Assembly: GCF_014212355.1 (NCBI RefSeq)
Contig: NZ_JACKXD010000004.1
Span: 281,712 to 345,711, forward strand
From: Halobellus ruber
Lineage (GTDB): Archaea; Halobacteriota; Halobacteria; Halobacteriales; Haloferacaceae
Direction: 5' to 3'
DNA: 64,000 nt
Position 1 is the first letter of the stretch, and each line of letters begins with the position of its first letter. The translations under genes and the position numbers were made by a program. This document shows, one piece after another, positions 35,677-44,006 of this stretch. The notes beneath the pieces were generated by a model. That model worked only from the letters and a program-made list of their open reading frames with translations, searched no databases and was not told where the DNA came from.

Positions 35677-37240
35677 GGTGCGCATCGACGGCGAGTCTCT
35701 GACACCGGAAGACGTTGAGGCGGTTGCACGCGGGGGTGCTTCCGTCGTCGTGCCAGAAGAGGCCTGCGAGCGTGTTCGGGAATCACGGGAACGAGTAGAA
35801 GACATTGTTGAGTCCGGCGAAGCGGTCTACGGGGTCAATACGGGATTCGGCGAATTGGTCCGGGAGCGAATCTCAGCGGAGGATATCGGGGAACTCCAAC
35901 GTAACCTCCTCCGGAGCCACGCCGCCGGAACCGGCCGGGAGCTGGCGACCGAAGAGGTGCGTGCGATGCTCGTTACCCGGATCAATGCCCTGGTTAAGGG
36001 CTATTCAGGGATCCGCGAGCGTGTAATAAGTCTGCTGGTCGGGATGCTCAACGAGCGGGTCCACCCCGTGGTGCCTGAGAAAGGGAGCCTCGGCGCGAGT
36101 GGTGACCTCGCGCCGCTTGCACACTTGGCGTTGGTTGCGATCGGGGAAGGCGAGGCACGCATTGACGGCGACCGTCTGCCCGGCGACGCGGCGCTCGCTC
36201 GCCGCGACCTCACTCCTATCGATCTGCGTGCCAAAGAGGGCCTCGCTATGATCAACGGGACGCAACTGACCGTTGGGCTCGGTGCTCTGATAATTCAAGA
36301 CGCCGAGCGCGCGGTCCGTGCCGCCGACATTGCCGGGGCGCTGACGACCGAAGTAACGATGGGGACGACCGCCGCCGCCCACTCCCGGATCACCGACGTG
36401 CGCCCTCACGAGGGCCACCGTGAGTCCGCTCGGAACGTCCGCCTGCTTACTGCTGGATCGGGAATTGTTGAGTCTCACCGCAACTGCGACCGGGTCCAAG
36501 ACGCCTACTCCGTCCGGTGTCTTCCTCAGGTTCACGGTGCGGTCCGCGACGCCGTGTCCCATCTCAGATCAGTGGTCGAGACAGAACTCAACAGCGCGAC
36601 CGACAATCCGCTTGTATTCGACGCCGACTCGGTCGATGAGCGGGCCAGCGGGACCGACACCGCCGCAATCCTCTCGGGTGGGAATTTCCACGGCGAACCG
36701 CTTGCACTCCCCTTAGACTATGTTACGAGCGCGCTGGCGGAGCTTGGAGCTATCGCCGAGCGCCGCGTGGATAGGATGCTCAACCCTGAGATCCAAGAAG
36801 ACCACCTCCCACCATTCCTAACGGAGAGCAGTGGCCTTCAGTCGGGGTATATGATCGCCCAGTACACCGCAGCCGACCTCGTCAGTTCGACCCGAAATCT
36901 CGGGCGTCCCTCCACGGACAGTATTCCCGTCAGCGGCAACCAGGAGGATCACGTCAGTATGAGCGCCCAAACCGCCCGTTTATCCCGGGAAGCCATCGAG
37001 AACGTCCTCCACGTCGTCGCGACTGAACTGGTGTGTGCGACGCAGGCACTCGACTTCGTGGCCGACGGTCTCGAACCCGGCGATGGGACCGGCGCCGCGG
37101 CCGTGCTGGTCCGTGAGCACGTTCCACACCTCGACGAGGATCGCCCGGTCGCCGACGATGTTGAGACCGCACGTGACCTCGTCACCGATGATACGCTTTT
37201 TGAATGGGTTGAGAACGCTGTCGACGGCAACCTTCAATAG
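35666..37240 (+). CDS. hutH: Histidine ammonia-lyase
   Basis: This 524-aa lyase converts histidine to urocanate and ammonia, the first step of the pathway. The Ala-Ser-Gly triad (residues 144-146 in KGSLGASGDLAPL) cyclises to the MIO cofactor. Other conserved parts are YGVNTGFG (catalytic Tyr55), NGTQ and TDNPL, FHGEPLAL, and NQEDHVSM. Start ATG 35666 lies inside the end of hutI (11-base overlap). The length is normal for the family. hutG is not found after it. Confidence 0.95.
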   Translation: MPDEVRIDGESLTPEDVEAVARGGASVVVPEEACERVRESRERVEDIVESGEAVYGVNTGFGELVRERISAEDIGELQRNLLRSHAAGTGRELATEEVRAMLVTRINALVKGYSGIRERVISLLVGMLNERVHPVVPEKGSLGASGDLAPLAHLALVAIGEGEARIDGDRLPGDAALARRDLTPIDLRAKEGLAMINGTQLTVGLGALIIQDAERAVRAADIAGALTTEVTMGTTAAAHSRITDVRPHEGHRESARNVRLLTAGSGIVESHRNCDRVQDAYSVRCLPQVHGAVRDAVSHLRSVVETELNSATDNPLVFDADSVDERASGTDTAAILSGGNFHGEPLALPLDYVTSALAELGAIAERRVDRMLNPEIQEDHLPPFLTESSGLQSGYMIAQYTAADLVSSTRNLGRPSTDSIPVSGNQEDHVSMSAQTARLSREAIENVLHVVATELVCATQALDFVADGLEPGDGTGAAAVLVREHVPHLDEDRPVADDVETARDLVTDDTLFEWVENAVDGNLQ

Positions 37241-37382
37241 GTATGTCACAACATTTCCGAGCAACCGCGTTATCGTCCGATCGTTCCGTTTTGCGTCCTG
37301 CATTGGGGGGTTCCACCCGGGTGGTTGTCACTCACCCGGGACGGAAACGTAGTATGGACTGGCAGACGGATTCCGACACAGT

Positions 37383-38498
37383 ATGGGGGCGCCCGTGACC
37401 CGCATCTTCCGTTCGCCGAGCGCGTACGTTCAAGGGCGCCACGTAATCGACAACATCGGCGAACACGCCCAAACCGACGGGTCCCGCGCCGTGATAATTG
37501 CGGACCCGGCAGTCCGTGGGATCGTCGGCGATTCGATCCGATCGGGGCTGGAGGCCACTGGACTGACCACTGATTTCGTTGATTTCGGCGGAACGTGCAC
37601 CGACTCCGGGATCGACCGCGCAGCCGAGGAAGCCGAGGGAGCTGACCTCGTGGTCGGGGCGGGTGGCGGACGGACCCTCGATACTGCGAAGGCCGTCGCC
37701 GCCCGACACGATACCCGGATGGTGACGGTTCCCACCATCGCCTCGACCGATGCGCCGACGAGCAGCCTTTCAGTCGTCTACACTGAAGAAGGGGAGTTCG
37801 AGGAACTCCGGTTCCACGGGGTCCACCCTGACTTGGTCCTCGTTGACACCGCCGTCATCGCGGCCGCGCCCATCCGTTTCTTCAGGTCGGGAATCGCGGA
37901 CGCAATCGCAACTCGGTTCGAGGCCGAGACCGCAATCGAGGCGGGCGCGGAGAATGTCTTCGGCGGGCAGTCGACCCGGGCTGCCCGCGCTATCGCCCGC
38001 GAGTGCTTCCGGACGGTCGAGGCCCACGGCGAGAGCGCCCTCGCGGCGGTTGAACGCGACGCCGTCACTAAAAACGTCGAGTCAGTCGTCGAGGCCGCCA
38101 CACTCCTGAGCGGAATCGGGTTCGAGAGCGGTGGGCTCGCGGCGGCCCACGCCGTCCACGATGGCCTCACGCGGATCGAGCCCACGCACGACGCGACGCA
38201 CGGCGAGAAGGTCAACATCGGTACGCTCACACAACTCGTCTTGGAAGGCCGGGACATCGAAGAGTTCCACGACATCGTCGATCTCTCGCTCGACCTCAAT
38301 CTCTCCGTGACGCTCGCCCAAATCGGGCTGACGGACCCGAGCGACGAGCAGTTGCGGACGATTGCCGAGGCGGCCTGCCAGCCGCAGGAGACGATCCATA
38401 ACGAGCCGTTCGACGTGTCGCCAGAAGCAGTCCGGGAGGCCCTGGTGACCGCCGACGAATTAGCGCGTCAGCGACGGAACACCCGCGAACCCGGATAG
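37383..38498 (+). CDS. Iron-containing glycerol dehydrogenase-type enzyme (GldA/EgsA family)
   Basis: This 371-aa dehydrogenase belongs to the glycerol/glycerol-1-phosphate dehydrogenase superfamily. NAD-binding and active-site motifs are VGAGGGRTLDTAKAV, TVPTIASTDAPTSS, and metal-binding His residues in GGLAAAHAVHDGL and THDATHGEKV. It resembles GldA more than the archaeal lipid enzyme EgsA. It oxidises a polyol or reduces a ketone; the substrate is unknown. The palindrome CCACCCGGGTGG at about 37312-37323 precedes it, but it is not a good match to the island element. Confidence 0.82.
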   Translation: MGAPVTRIFRSPSAYVQGRHVIDNIGEHAQTDGSRAVIIADPAVRGIVGDSIRSGLEATGLTTDFVDFGGTCTDSGIDRAAEEAEGADLVVGAGGGRTLDTAKAVAARHDTRMVTVPTIASTDAPTSSLSVVYTEEGEFEELRFHGVHPDLVLVDTAVIAAAPIRFFRSGIADAIATRFEAETAIEAGAENVFGGQSTRAARAIARECFRTVEAHGESALAAVERDAVTKNVESVVEAATLLSGIGFESGGLAAAHAVHDGLTRIEPTHDATHGEKVNIGTLTQLVLEGRDIEEFHDIVDLSLDLNLSVTLAQIGLTDPSDEQLRTIAEAACQPQETIHNEPFDVSPEAVREALVTADELARQRRNTREPG

Positions 38499-38514
38499 CC
38501 GACGGGACTGGCCG

Positions 38515-39714
38515 TCAGCCGCCCATAATCTCGTTGACCCTGCTCTCCCAGTCAGGCTCGTGTTCCGTCAGGACTTCCAGCGATGGCGTAATCATATTGC
38601 TGAACTGCTCTTCGCTCGTCGGGAAGGCGACATCCTCGACCATCCACCCTGGGATCTCCGCGTTGGGGTGAAGCGGCGCGACACCGAGATTCCGGCACCA
38701 GGGACCGATATTCTCACCGCTTGCGGCGGTGTTGATGTACTTCTGTCCCCAGTAGGTATGTGAGTCGTCGAGGTTCTTGGGGATCCACATCGTGTCGCGG
38801 CCGGCGCGTGCGCCCTCCTCAGGGATCGTGTAGTCGACCGGCGCGCCCTCGTCTCGCGCGTTGACGATGTTCGCGGGGAGCATCACCGACATCGCGACCT
38901 CGCCTTGCCGAAGGTTCTGGGTGAGCGTCGAGTCGTCCCCGATGGCGCCGACGTTTGGTTTGAGTTCGCGATACTTCTCCCAGACCGGCCCCATCTCCCC
39001 GACCGGCCCCAACTCCGTGTCGGTCATCTTTCCGATGACCGGAGTCACGCCGTGACCGCTGGTGTAGAGGCCAATATCGTTGTCCCACTGGTCCTCCCAC
39101 CAGATGCTCCAGGAGGTCGGTTTCGAGTCCAGCCGGTCGGTGTTGTACGTCAGCGAGTAGGTATACGAGTAGAGGTTAACGAATGGCCACTCAGCGCCCT
39201 CGGCCTCGGGCTTCCCCGCCGCCAGGAGATTTGTGATGTTCGGCACAATCTCCGTGTCGAGCGGCGTCATCAGGTCCATCTGAAGCGACTGGAAGCTCGT
39301 CTTCGTCAACGACCATTGTACGTCGACCGGTGGCGTTCGGTCCTGTCGGATCGCTGTCCGAATCTTTGCCTGCATCTCGTCTTCGTTGGAGTTGTCGTAC
39401 TCAACAGGGATTCCAGTCTCCTCGGTGAACGGCTTCGAGATGTACTTGTGGAGGTTATCCTGCCAGGCGCCGCCCCACGCCCGGACCGTGATCGAATCCG
39501 GTTTCGGAGGGACGCTGCTCTGCTCGGTCATTCCGCCGTTACTGTCGTCTCCACCATCGCTCGTGTCTTCACCGGAGCCCCCGTCGCCGCCGGAGCCGCC
39601 GCCACCGCCGCTGCATCCGGCGAATGCGATCGCCGACGCTGCCCCTGCTGACGCGAGGAAGTGTCTCCGTCCGATGGTCTCTCTCCCCTCCGTGCTACTG
39701 TCACTCCTTCTCAT
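38515..39714 (-). CDS. PotD/spermidine-putrescine-type substrate-binding lipoprotein
   Basis: This 399-aa extracellular binding protein has a twin-arginine signal (GRRHFLAS), a lipobox ending AFAGC and a Gly/Asp/Ser linker. Its body (ITVRAWGGAWQDNLHKYISKPFTEETGIPVEYD, NLYSYTYSLTYNTD, QGEVAMSVM, DTMWIPKN) is typical of the PotD/AfuA-like cluster that binds polyamines, thiamine or similar cations. It should deliver to the permeases at 42222-43984 and the ATPase at 32021. Its promoter region has the island element. Confidence 0.87.
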   Translation of the reverse strand: MRRSDSSTEGRETIGRRHFLASAGAASAIAFAGCSGGGGGSGGDGGSGEDTSDGGDDSNGGMTEQSSVPPKPDSITVRAWGGAWQDNLHKYISKPFTEETGIPVEYDNSNEDEMQAKIRTAIRQDRTPPVDVQWSLTKTSFQSLQMDLMTPLDTEIVPNITNLLAAGKPEAEGAEWPFVNLYSYTYSLTYNTDRLDSKPTSWSIWWEDQWDNDIGLYTSGHGVTPVIGKMTDTELGPVGEMGPVWEKYRELKPNVGAIGDDSTLTQNLRQGEVAMSVMLPANIVNARDEGAPVDYTIPEEGARAGRDTMWIPKNLDDSHTYWGQKYINTAASGENIGPWCRNLGVAPLHPNAEIPGWMVEDVAFPTSEEQFSNMITPSLEVLTEHEPDWESRVNEIMGG

Positions 39715-39757
39715 ATCTCGTTTCAGGGATATCTATTCAAAGGTATACAAATATGCC

Positions 39758-39770
39758 CACCATACGGTAA
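39758..39770 (-). promoter_or_regulatory. Island regulatory element upstream of the binding protein
   Basis: CCACC-ATAC-GGTA is a weaker right half of the element; the spacer centre (39764.5) is 50.5 nt before the ATG at 39714. Confidence 0.45.
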
Positions 39771-39849
39771 CATATTTATTAATCCCAGCGGCTTCCGCTC
39801 TGGGAGTGTTCAATTATATCCCTTCCGGATATCGGAGCCGAGCCCGTGT

Positions 39850-40629
39850 TCATCTGACGGTGTATCCACCATCGATGACGATGGTCTCACCGGTCATATA
39901 CGAACTGGCGTCGGAGGCGAGATAGACGACCGTCCCGCCCAGATCTTCCGGCGGTGCCATCTGCTCCATCAGCATCTCCGAGAGCCACGCCGCCTCCATC
40001 TCGGGGTTCTCCGCCAGGAGTTCGTCGATCATTTCCGTCCGAATGTATCCCGGGGCGAGGGCGTTGGCTCGGACGCCGTGTTCCGCCCATTCGGAGGCCA
40101 ACTGTCGCGTGAACGACACCACCCCGCCCTTGCTCGCGTGGTAGACGACTTCCTCCTGCGGGTAGTTTGCGACGAACGCCGACATCGACGCCATATTGAT
40201 GATCGTCCCGCCGCCGTTGGCGACCATCCACCCCCCGGCGTGTTTCGTGCAGAGAAACACGCCGGTGAGATTGGTCCGAAGTACCTCGTTCCAGGTCTCC
40301 AGGGACATCTCGTAGGCCGGTGCGGTCCGGGCGATGCCCGCGTTGTTGACCAGCACGTCGATCCCGCCCAACTGATCGACTGTCTCCTCGACCAGCCGCT
40401 CGACGTCGTCCTCTGTGCCGACATCGGCCGACACACCGGTTGTCTCCACGCCGGTCGTTTCCGCGATTTCTTCGGCCGCTGCCCTCGCCTCATCGCCGTT
40501 CCGGTTCGCGACGCAGACGTCCGCGCCCGCTTCCGCGAGGGCTTCTGCGAGCGCGCGGCCGATCCCACGACTTCCTCCGGTTACGATCGCCGTTTTGTCG
40601 TCGAGCACGAACTGGTCGAGTACCGACAT
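39850..40629 (-). CDS. Short-chain dehydrogenase/reductase
   Basis: This 259-aa classical SDR has the NAD(P)-binding TGGSRGIG near the N-terminus, the structural NNAG, catalytic Ser in MASMSAF, and YxxxK in VYHASKGG. PGYIRTEM and the C-terminal GETIVIDGGY are also present. ATG 40629 begins the family-typical N-terminus. It lies 53 bases downstream of hisD in the same direction but has its own island element between them. The substrate is unknown; pairing with a HisD-type dehydrogenase suggests sequential alcohol oxidations. Confidence 0.87.
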   Translation of the reverse strand: MSVLDQFVLDDKTAIVTGGSRGIGRALAEALAEAGADVCVANRNGDEARAAAEEIAETTGVETTGVSADVGTEDDVERLVEETVDQLGGIDVLVNNAGIARTAPAYEMSLETWNEVLRTNLTGVFLCTKHAGGWMVANGGGTIINMASMSAFVANYPQEEVVYHASKGGVVSFTRQLASEWAEHGVRANALAPGYIRTEMIDELLAENPEMEAAWLSEMLMEQMAPPEDLGGTVVYLASDASSYMTGETIVIDGGYTVR

Positions 40630-40666
40630 ACGCCAGCCACTGGCGCCCGGATCCATAACTTCCGCC

Positions 40667-40680
40667 CCTCCAACAGGTGG
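40667..40680 (-). promoter_or_regulatory. Island regulatory element upstream of the SDR gene
   Basis: The sequence is CCTCC-AACA-GGTGG; the spacer centre (40673.5) is 44.5 nt before the ATG at 40629, in the short hisD-SDR gap. Confidence 0.55.
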
Positions 40681-40681
40681 G

Positions 40682-41932
40682 TCACTCGAATCGCTTGCGG
40701 ACACTCTCGGCGTGTGCCTCGAGACCTTCGAGTTCGGCCAGCGAAACGACCGCCTCCGAGATGGACGCCAGCCTGGCCTCATCCAGGTGCTGGACAGTGC
40801 GGGACCGGACGAACGAGTCGACGGAGAGTCCTCCAGCCGTCCGCGCCGCTCCCGACGTCGGGAGCACGTGGTTGGGGCCGGCGGCGTAGTCGCCCGCTGC
40901 GACCGGGCTGTACTCCCCGAGGAAGACGCTTCCCGCGCTGTCGATGTTCTCAAGCGTCTCCCCGGGCTCCTCGGTCATCACAACCAGGTGCTCGGCGGCG
41001 TACGCCTCGGCGAAGTCGGTCGCGTCGTCCATCGAGTCGGCGACGAACACGCCGCTGCTGTCGTTCCGGAGCGCGTCGCGGATGATCCCGGAGCGCTCCC
41101 GATCCGGGGTCTGTCGTTCGATTGCCTCGGTCACGGCTGCGGCGAGCGATCCGTCCGGGGTGACCACGACTGTGGAGAAGTGGGGGTCGTGCTCGGCCTG
41201 CCCAACGAGCTCTGCGGCGACGATTTCAGCATCCGCGCTTCCGCCTACAACGACAAGTACCTCCGTCGGTCCGGCAATCATATCGATCGCCACATCGCCG
41301 CGGACCTCGGCTTTGGCCGCTGCAACCCACCGGTTTCCCGGGCCGACAATCTTCTCGACGGACGGGACTGTCTCGGTTCCGTACGCGAGAGCCGCCACGG
41401 CCTGTGCCCCGCCGGACACGTATACCTCGTCGGCGCCCGCAAGGTGGATCGCCGCAAGAGTTACTCGGTTCAGTTCCTCGGCTGGCGGCGTCACGACTGC
41501 GACCTTCTCGACGCCTGCGACCTTCGCCGGAACGACCGTCATCACCGCTGTCGATGGATACGTGGCGTTTCCACCGGGGACGTATGCGCCGACGCGCTCG
41601 ATATGGCGGAACTGTCGGCCCATCGTCCGGTTGCCGAAGGAATCCACCCAGTCCTCCCTGACTTGGCGTTCGTGAAACTTCCGGACGTTCTCAATGGCGG
41701 ACAATATCGTTTCGGGTATCCCTGAATCGATCTGGTCTGCAGCCGCCTCCGCGGCGTCGGTTACGTCGAGCGCGTCGAGCGCGACGCCGTCAAAGTCCCA
41801 GCTGAACGACCGAAGGGCTTCGTCGCCTTCGGTCCGCACCTGCGCAATGATGTCGGCCACGTCTTGGCGCACCTCGTCAACCCCGGCATCCCGGTCCAGG
41901 GGGGTGTCAATATTAATTACCATCCGCCACAT
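40682..41932 (-). CDS. Histidinol dehydrogenase family protein (probably catabolic)
   Basis: This 416-aa protein has all hallmarks of HisD: GGNATYPSTAVMT, KIVGPGNRWVAAAK, AGPTEVLVV, zinc ligands Gln and His in GQAEHDP, catalytic Glu-His in YAAEHLVV, metal Asp in AGDYAAGPNHVLPT, and a C-terminal zinc His in LEAHAESV. HisD makes histidine from histidinol in two NAD-dependent steps. Here it sits in a catabolic island with the island element, so it could feed histidinol into the hut pathway. It could also be a HisD-family polyol or sulfopropanediol dehydrogenase. No other his genes are near. Confidence 0.85.
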   Translation of the reverse strand: MWRMVINIDTPLDRDAGVDEVRQDVADIIAQVRTEGDEALRSFSWDFDGVALDALDVTDAAEAAADQIDSGIPETILSAIENVRKFHERQVREDWVDSFGNRTMGRQFRHIERVGAYVPGGNATYPSTAVMTVVPAKVAGVEKVAVVTPPAEELNRVTLAAIHLAGADEVYVSGGAQAVAALAYGTETVPSVEKIVGPGNRWVAAAKAEVRGDVAIDMIAGPTEVLVVVGGSADAEIVAAELVGQAEHDPHFSTVVVTPDGSLAAAVTEAIERQTPDRERSGIIRDALRNDSSGVFVADSMDDATDFAEAYAAEHLVVMTEEPGETLENIDSAGSVFLGEYSPVAAGDYAAGPNHVLPTSGAARTAGGLSVDSFVRSRTVQHLDEARLASISEAVVSLAELEGLEAHAESVRKRFE

Positions 41933-41959
41933 AGTGGTGTCGCGAGCCGATCCGGCGTT

Positions 41960-41971
41960 TAATATATAAAA
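41960..41971 (-). promoter_or_regulatory. TATA box of hisD
   Basis: On the minus strand TTTATATATTAA is centred 33 nt before the hisD ATG. It is a strong archaeal TATA box, with the regulatory element immediately upstream of it at about 16 nt centre to centre. Confidence 0.65.
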
Positions 41972-41975
41972 CGTC

Positions 41976-41988
41976 CGCCATACGGGGG
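41976..41988 (-). promoter_or_regulatory. Island regulatory element upstream of hisD
   Basis: The sequence is CGCC-ATAC-GGGGG (plus strand); the centre (41981.5) is 49.5 nt before the hisD ATG, just upstream of the TATA box. Confidence 0.6.
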
Positions 41989-42221
41989 AGGCGGATGTAT
42001 GATCATTAGTGGTATAGCCGGAGTGAGATGCGTCACGTGAGCAATCGGCGACCGGCGAGGAATAACCCGTTGGGGCGTCTCAGTCGGCAGACCGGGACAC
42101 TCACCTGCTCGGCTGGTGGGATAACTGTTATCATTCCTCGAAAGGCAATTGTGGATCATCACAATGAGGATGAACGGATTTGGCACCAGTGGCGGGCGAT
42201 TACGCCAGGTGTGATCCACGG

Positions 42222-43181
42222 ATGAGTATCAGAGAGGGGCTCCGCTACGGAAGCCTCCGCGCCAAGTGGCGCGTCGTCGACGCACTCATCGCAGCGAAGG
42301 AACGCGTTCCGGTTCATTTCGAGGACATCTCCGACCGGTTCGGGTACGCCCTGATCATCCCTGGAATCCTCCTGGTGAGCTTCCTCGCTGTCGGGATGGT
42401 TCTTCTTGCTTGGTACAGTGTCCTCACCTACGATACCGTCGAGATCATCATCTACGAGTACACCCTGGGGAACTGGGAAGAACTCGTCGACACCGGGGCG
42501 TTCTACACAGTCTTTTTCCGGACAATACTGTATTCCGCCGTGGTCACCGTCGGCTGTGTCGCGCTGGCGATCCCGTACGCGTATCTCGTTGTCCGCACCG
42601 ATCGGACCCTGTTTCGGTATCTCCTCCTGTTCGGGCTGTTCGTCCCCTTCTTTACCGGAGTCATCATCCGAGCGTACGGCTGGCTGATCATACTTGGCAA
42701 GAACGGCCTCTTGAGTTGGGTGCTCAGCGCTCTTTCGCTTCCATCGATGAGCTTCATCGGAACCCCCGTAGCAGTGTTCGTCGGTCTCCTGCAGTACCTG
42801 CTTCCCTTCGCGGTGTTGATGTTGACACCCGCGATTGCAAGCATCGACCCCGACCTCGAGCGGGCCGCGAGAAACTGCGGCGCAAGCCAGTGGCAGACGT
42901 TCCGCCACGTGGTGTTACCGCTGGCACGGCCAGGCATCACTGCCGCGACCATTGTCGCGTTCACCATCTGTATGGCCAACTATTCGATCCCCGACCTGCT
43001 CGGTGGTGGGACGATAAGTTTCGTCGCGAACTTCATCTACAATCAGGTCTTCGGCACGTTGAACTATCCGTTCGCAGCAGTTCTGAGTCTGGCCTTGGTT
43101 GCTGTCGCCTCATCGTTCGTCTTGATCGTGTTCAAAATATACGGAACCGGCACGCTTGGTGTGGAGGTGGACGAGGCGTGA
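42222..43181 (+). CDS. ABC transporter permease, PotB type
   Basis: This 319-aa permease of the spermidine/putrescine type has six predicted helices and the EAA coupling motif ARNCGASQWQTFRHVVLPLARPG near residue 223. The N-terminal 45 residues are cytoplasmic. It overlaps the next permease by GTGA. With PotC-, PotA- and PotD-like genes in the island it completes one transporter. Confidence 0.88.
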   Translation: MSIREGLRYGSLRAKWRVVDALIAAKERVPVHFEDISDRFGYALIIPGILLVSFLAVGMVLLAWYSVLTYDTVEIIIYEYTLGNWEELVDTGAFYTVFFRTILYSAVVTVGCVALAIPYAYLVVRTDRTLFRYLLLFGLFVPFFTGVIIRAYGWLIILGKNGLLSWVLSALSLPSMSFIGTPVAVFVGLLQYLLPFAVLMLTPAIASIDPDLERAARNCGASQWQTFRHVVLPLARPGITAATIVAFTICMANYSIPDLLGGGTISFVANFIYNQVFGTLNYPFAAVLSLALVAVASSFVLIVFKIYGTGTLGVEVDEA

Positions 43182-43984
43182 GCCTCCTGCGTCGGTTCGG
43201 CGGCGATCATCCTTACCTGACCGCGTTCACACTCGTCGAGCTCGTCTTCCTGATTCTCCCCTCGATCATCATATTGGTCGTCTCGCTTGGCTCGGGCGAG
43301 ATCATCTCGTTCCCACCGACGGAGCTCTCATTGAAGTGGTATGCGTCTCTACTCGACCAGTCGGAGTACGTCAGTCCTTTCATCAACAGCGTCGTCGTCG
43401 CCACGTTCTGTACTGCTATCTCTATACCGATCGGTATCGTGACAGCGCTCGGGCTGAACCGCTACGACATCCGCTTTGAGGACGGAATCCAGATCTATCT
43501 TCTCCTGCCGTTCACCGTCCCGCTCGTTGTTTCGGGATTCATCTTCCTCATCATCTTCGGCCGTCTGGGCTGGATCGGGCAGCTTTGGGCAGTGGGGCTT
43601 GGGCTGACGATCATCAATATTCCATTCATGATCTGGAGCGTCGCTTCAAGTGTCAACGCGTTCGACCCGACCCTTGAGGACGCTGCCCGCAGTCTCGGCG
43701 CCGAGGAGATACAGACCTTCTTCAAGGTGACGCTCCCGTCGCTGATGCCGGGGGTGATCTCGGGCGCGCTGCTGATGTTTATGCTCGCGCTCAACGAGTT
43801 CATCGTCAGCCTCATTATTACCGTGACCAGCACCGAGACCCTCCCGGTCGCGATCTACGGGGCAATCCGTGGAAACATCAGCCCCCAGGTTGCCGCAGTC
43901 TCAAGTATCTACGTCGTCGTCGCCATCGTCGCTATCATCGTCGCCGACCGCCTCGTCGGCCTCGAACGTTTCCTCCACACCTGA
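43178..43984 (+). CDS. ABC transporter permease, PotC type
   Basis: This 268-aa permease starts at GTG 43178 overlapping the PotB-type stop. Family marks are the long periplasmic loop (PPTELSLKWYASLLDQ), a helix pair with GIVTALGLNRYD, and the coupling motif AARSLGAEEIQTFFKVTLPSLMPG. It forms a heterodimer with the preceding permease. The FGGY kinase begins 22 bases later in the same direction. Confidence 0.88.
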   Translation: MSLLRRFGGDHPYLTAFTLVELVFLILPSIIILVVSLGSGEIISFPPTELSLKWYASLLDQSEYVSPFINSVVVATFCTAISIPIGIVTALGLNRYDIRFEDGIQIYLLLPFTVPLVVSGFIFLIIFGRLGWIGQLWAVGLGLTIINIPFMIWSVASSVNAFDPTLEDAARSLGAEEIQTFFKVTLPSLMPGVISGALLMFMLALNEFIVSLIITVTSTETLPVAIYGAIRGNISPQVAAVSSIYVVVAIVAIIVADRLVGLERFLHT

Positions 43985-44006
43985 TTGCCACCCATCGCCC
44001 GAGTGT

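Noticed and set aside
37312..37323. Palindrome CCACCCGGGTGG before the GldA-type gene
   Set aside because: It has a two-base instead of a four-base spacer and lies about 65 nt from the start, so it was not counted as an island element.
42184..42196. CACC-AGT-GGCGGG before the PotB-type permease
   Set aside because: The spacer is three bases and the distance to the start is only 33 nt, so it does not fit the island element.
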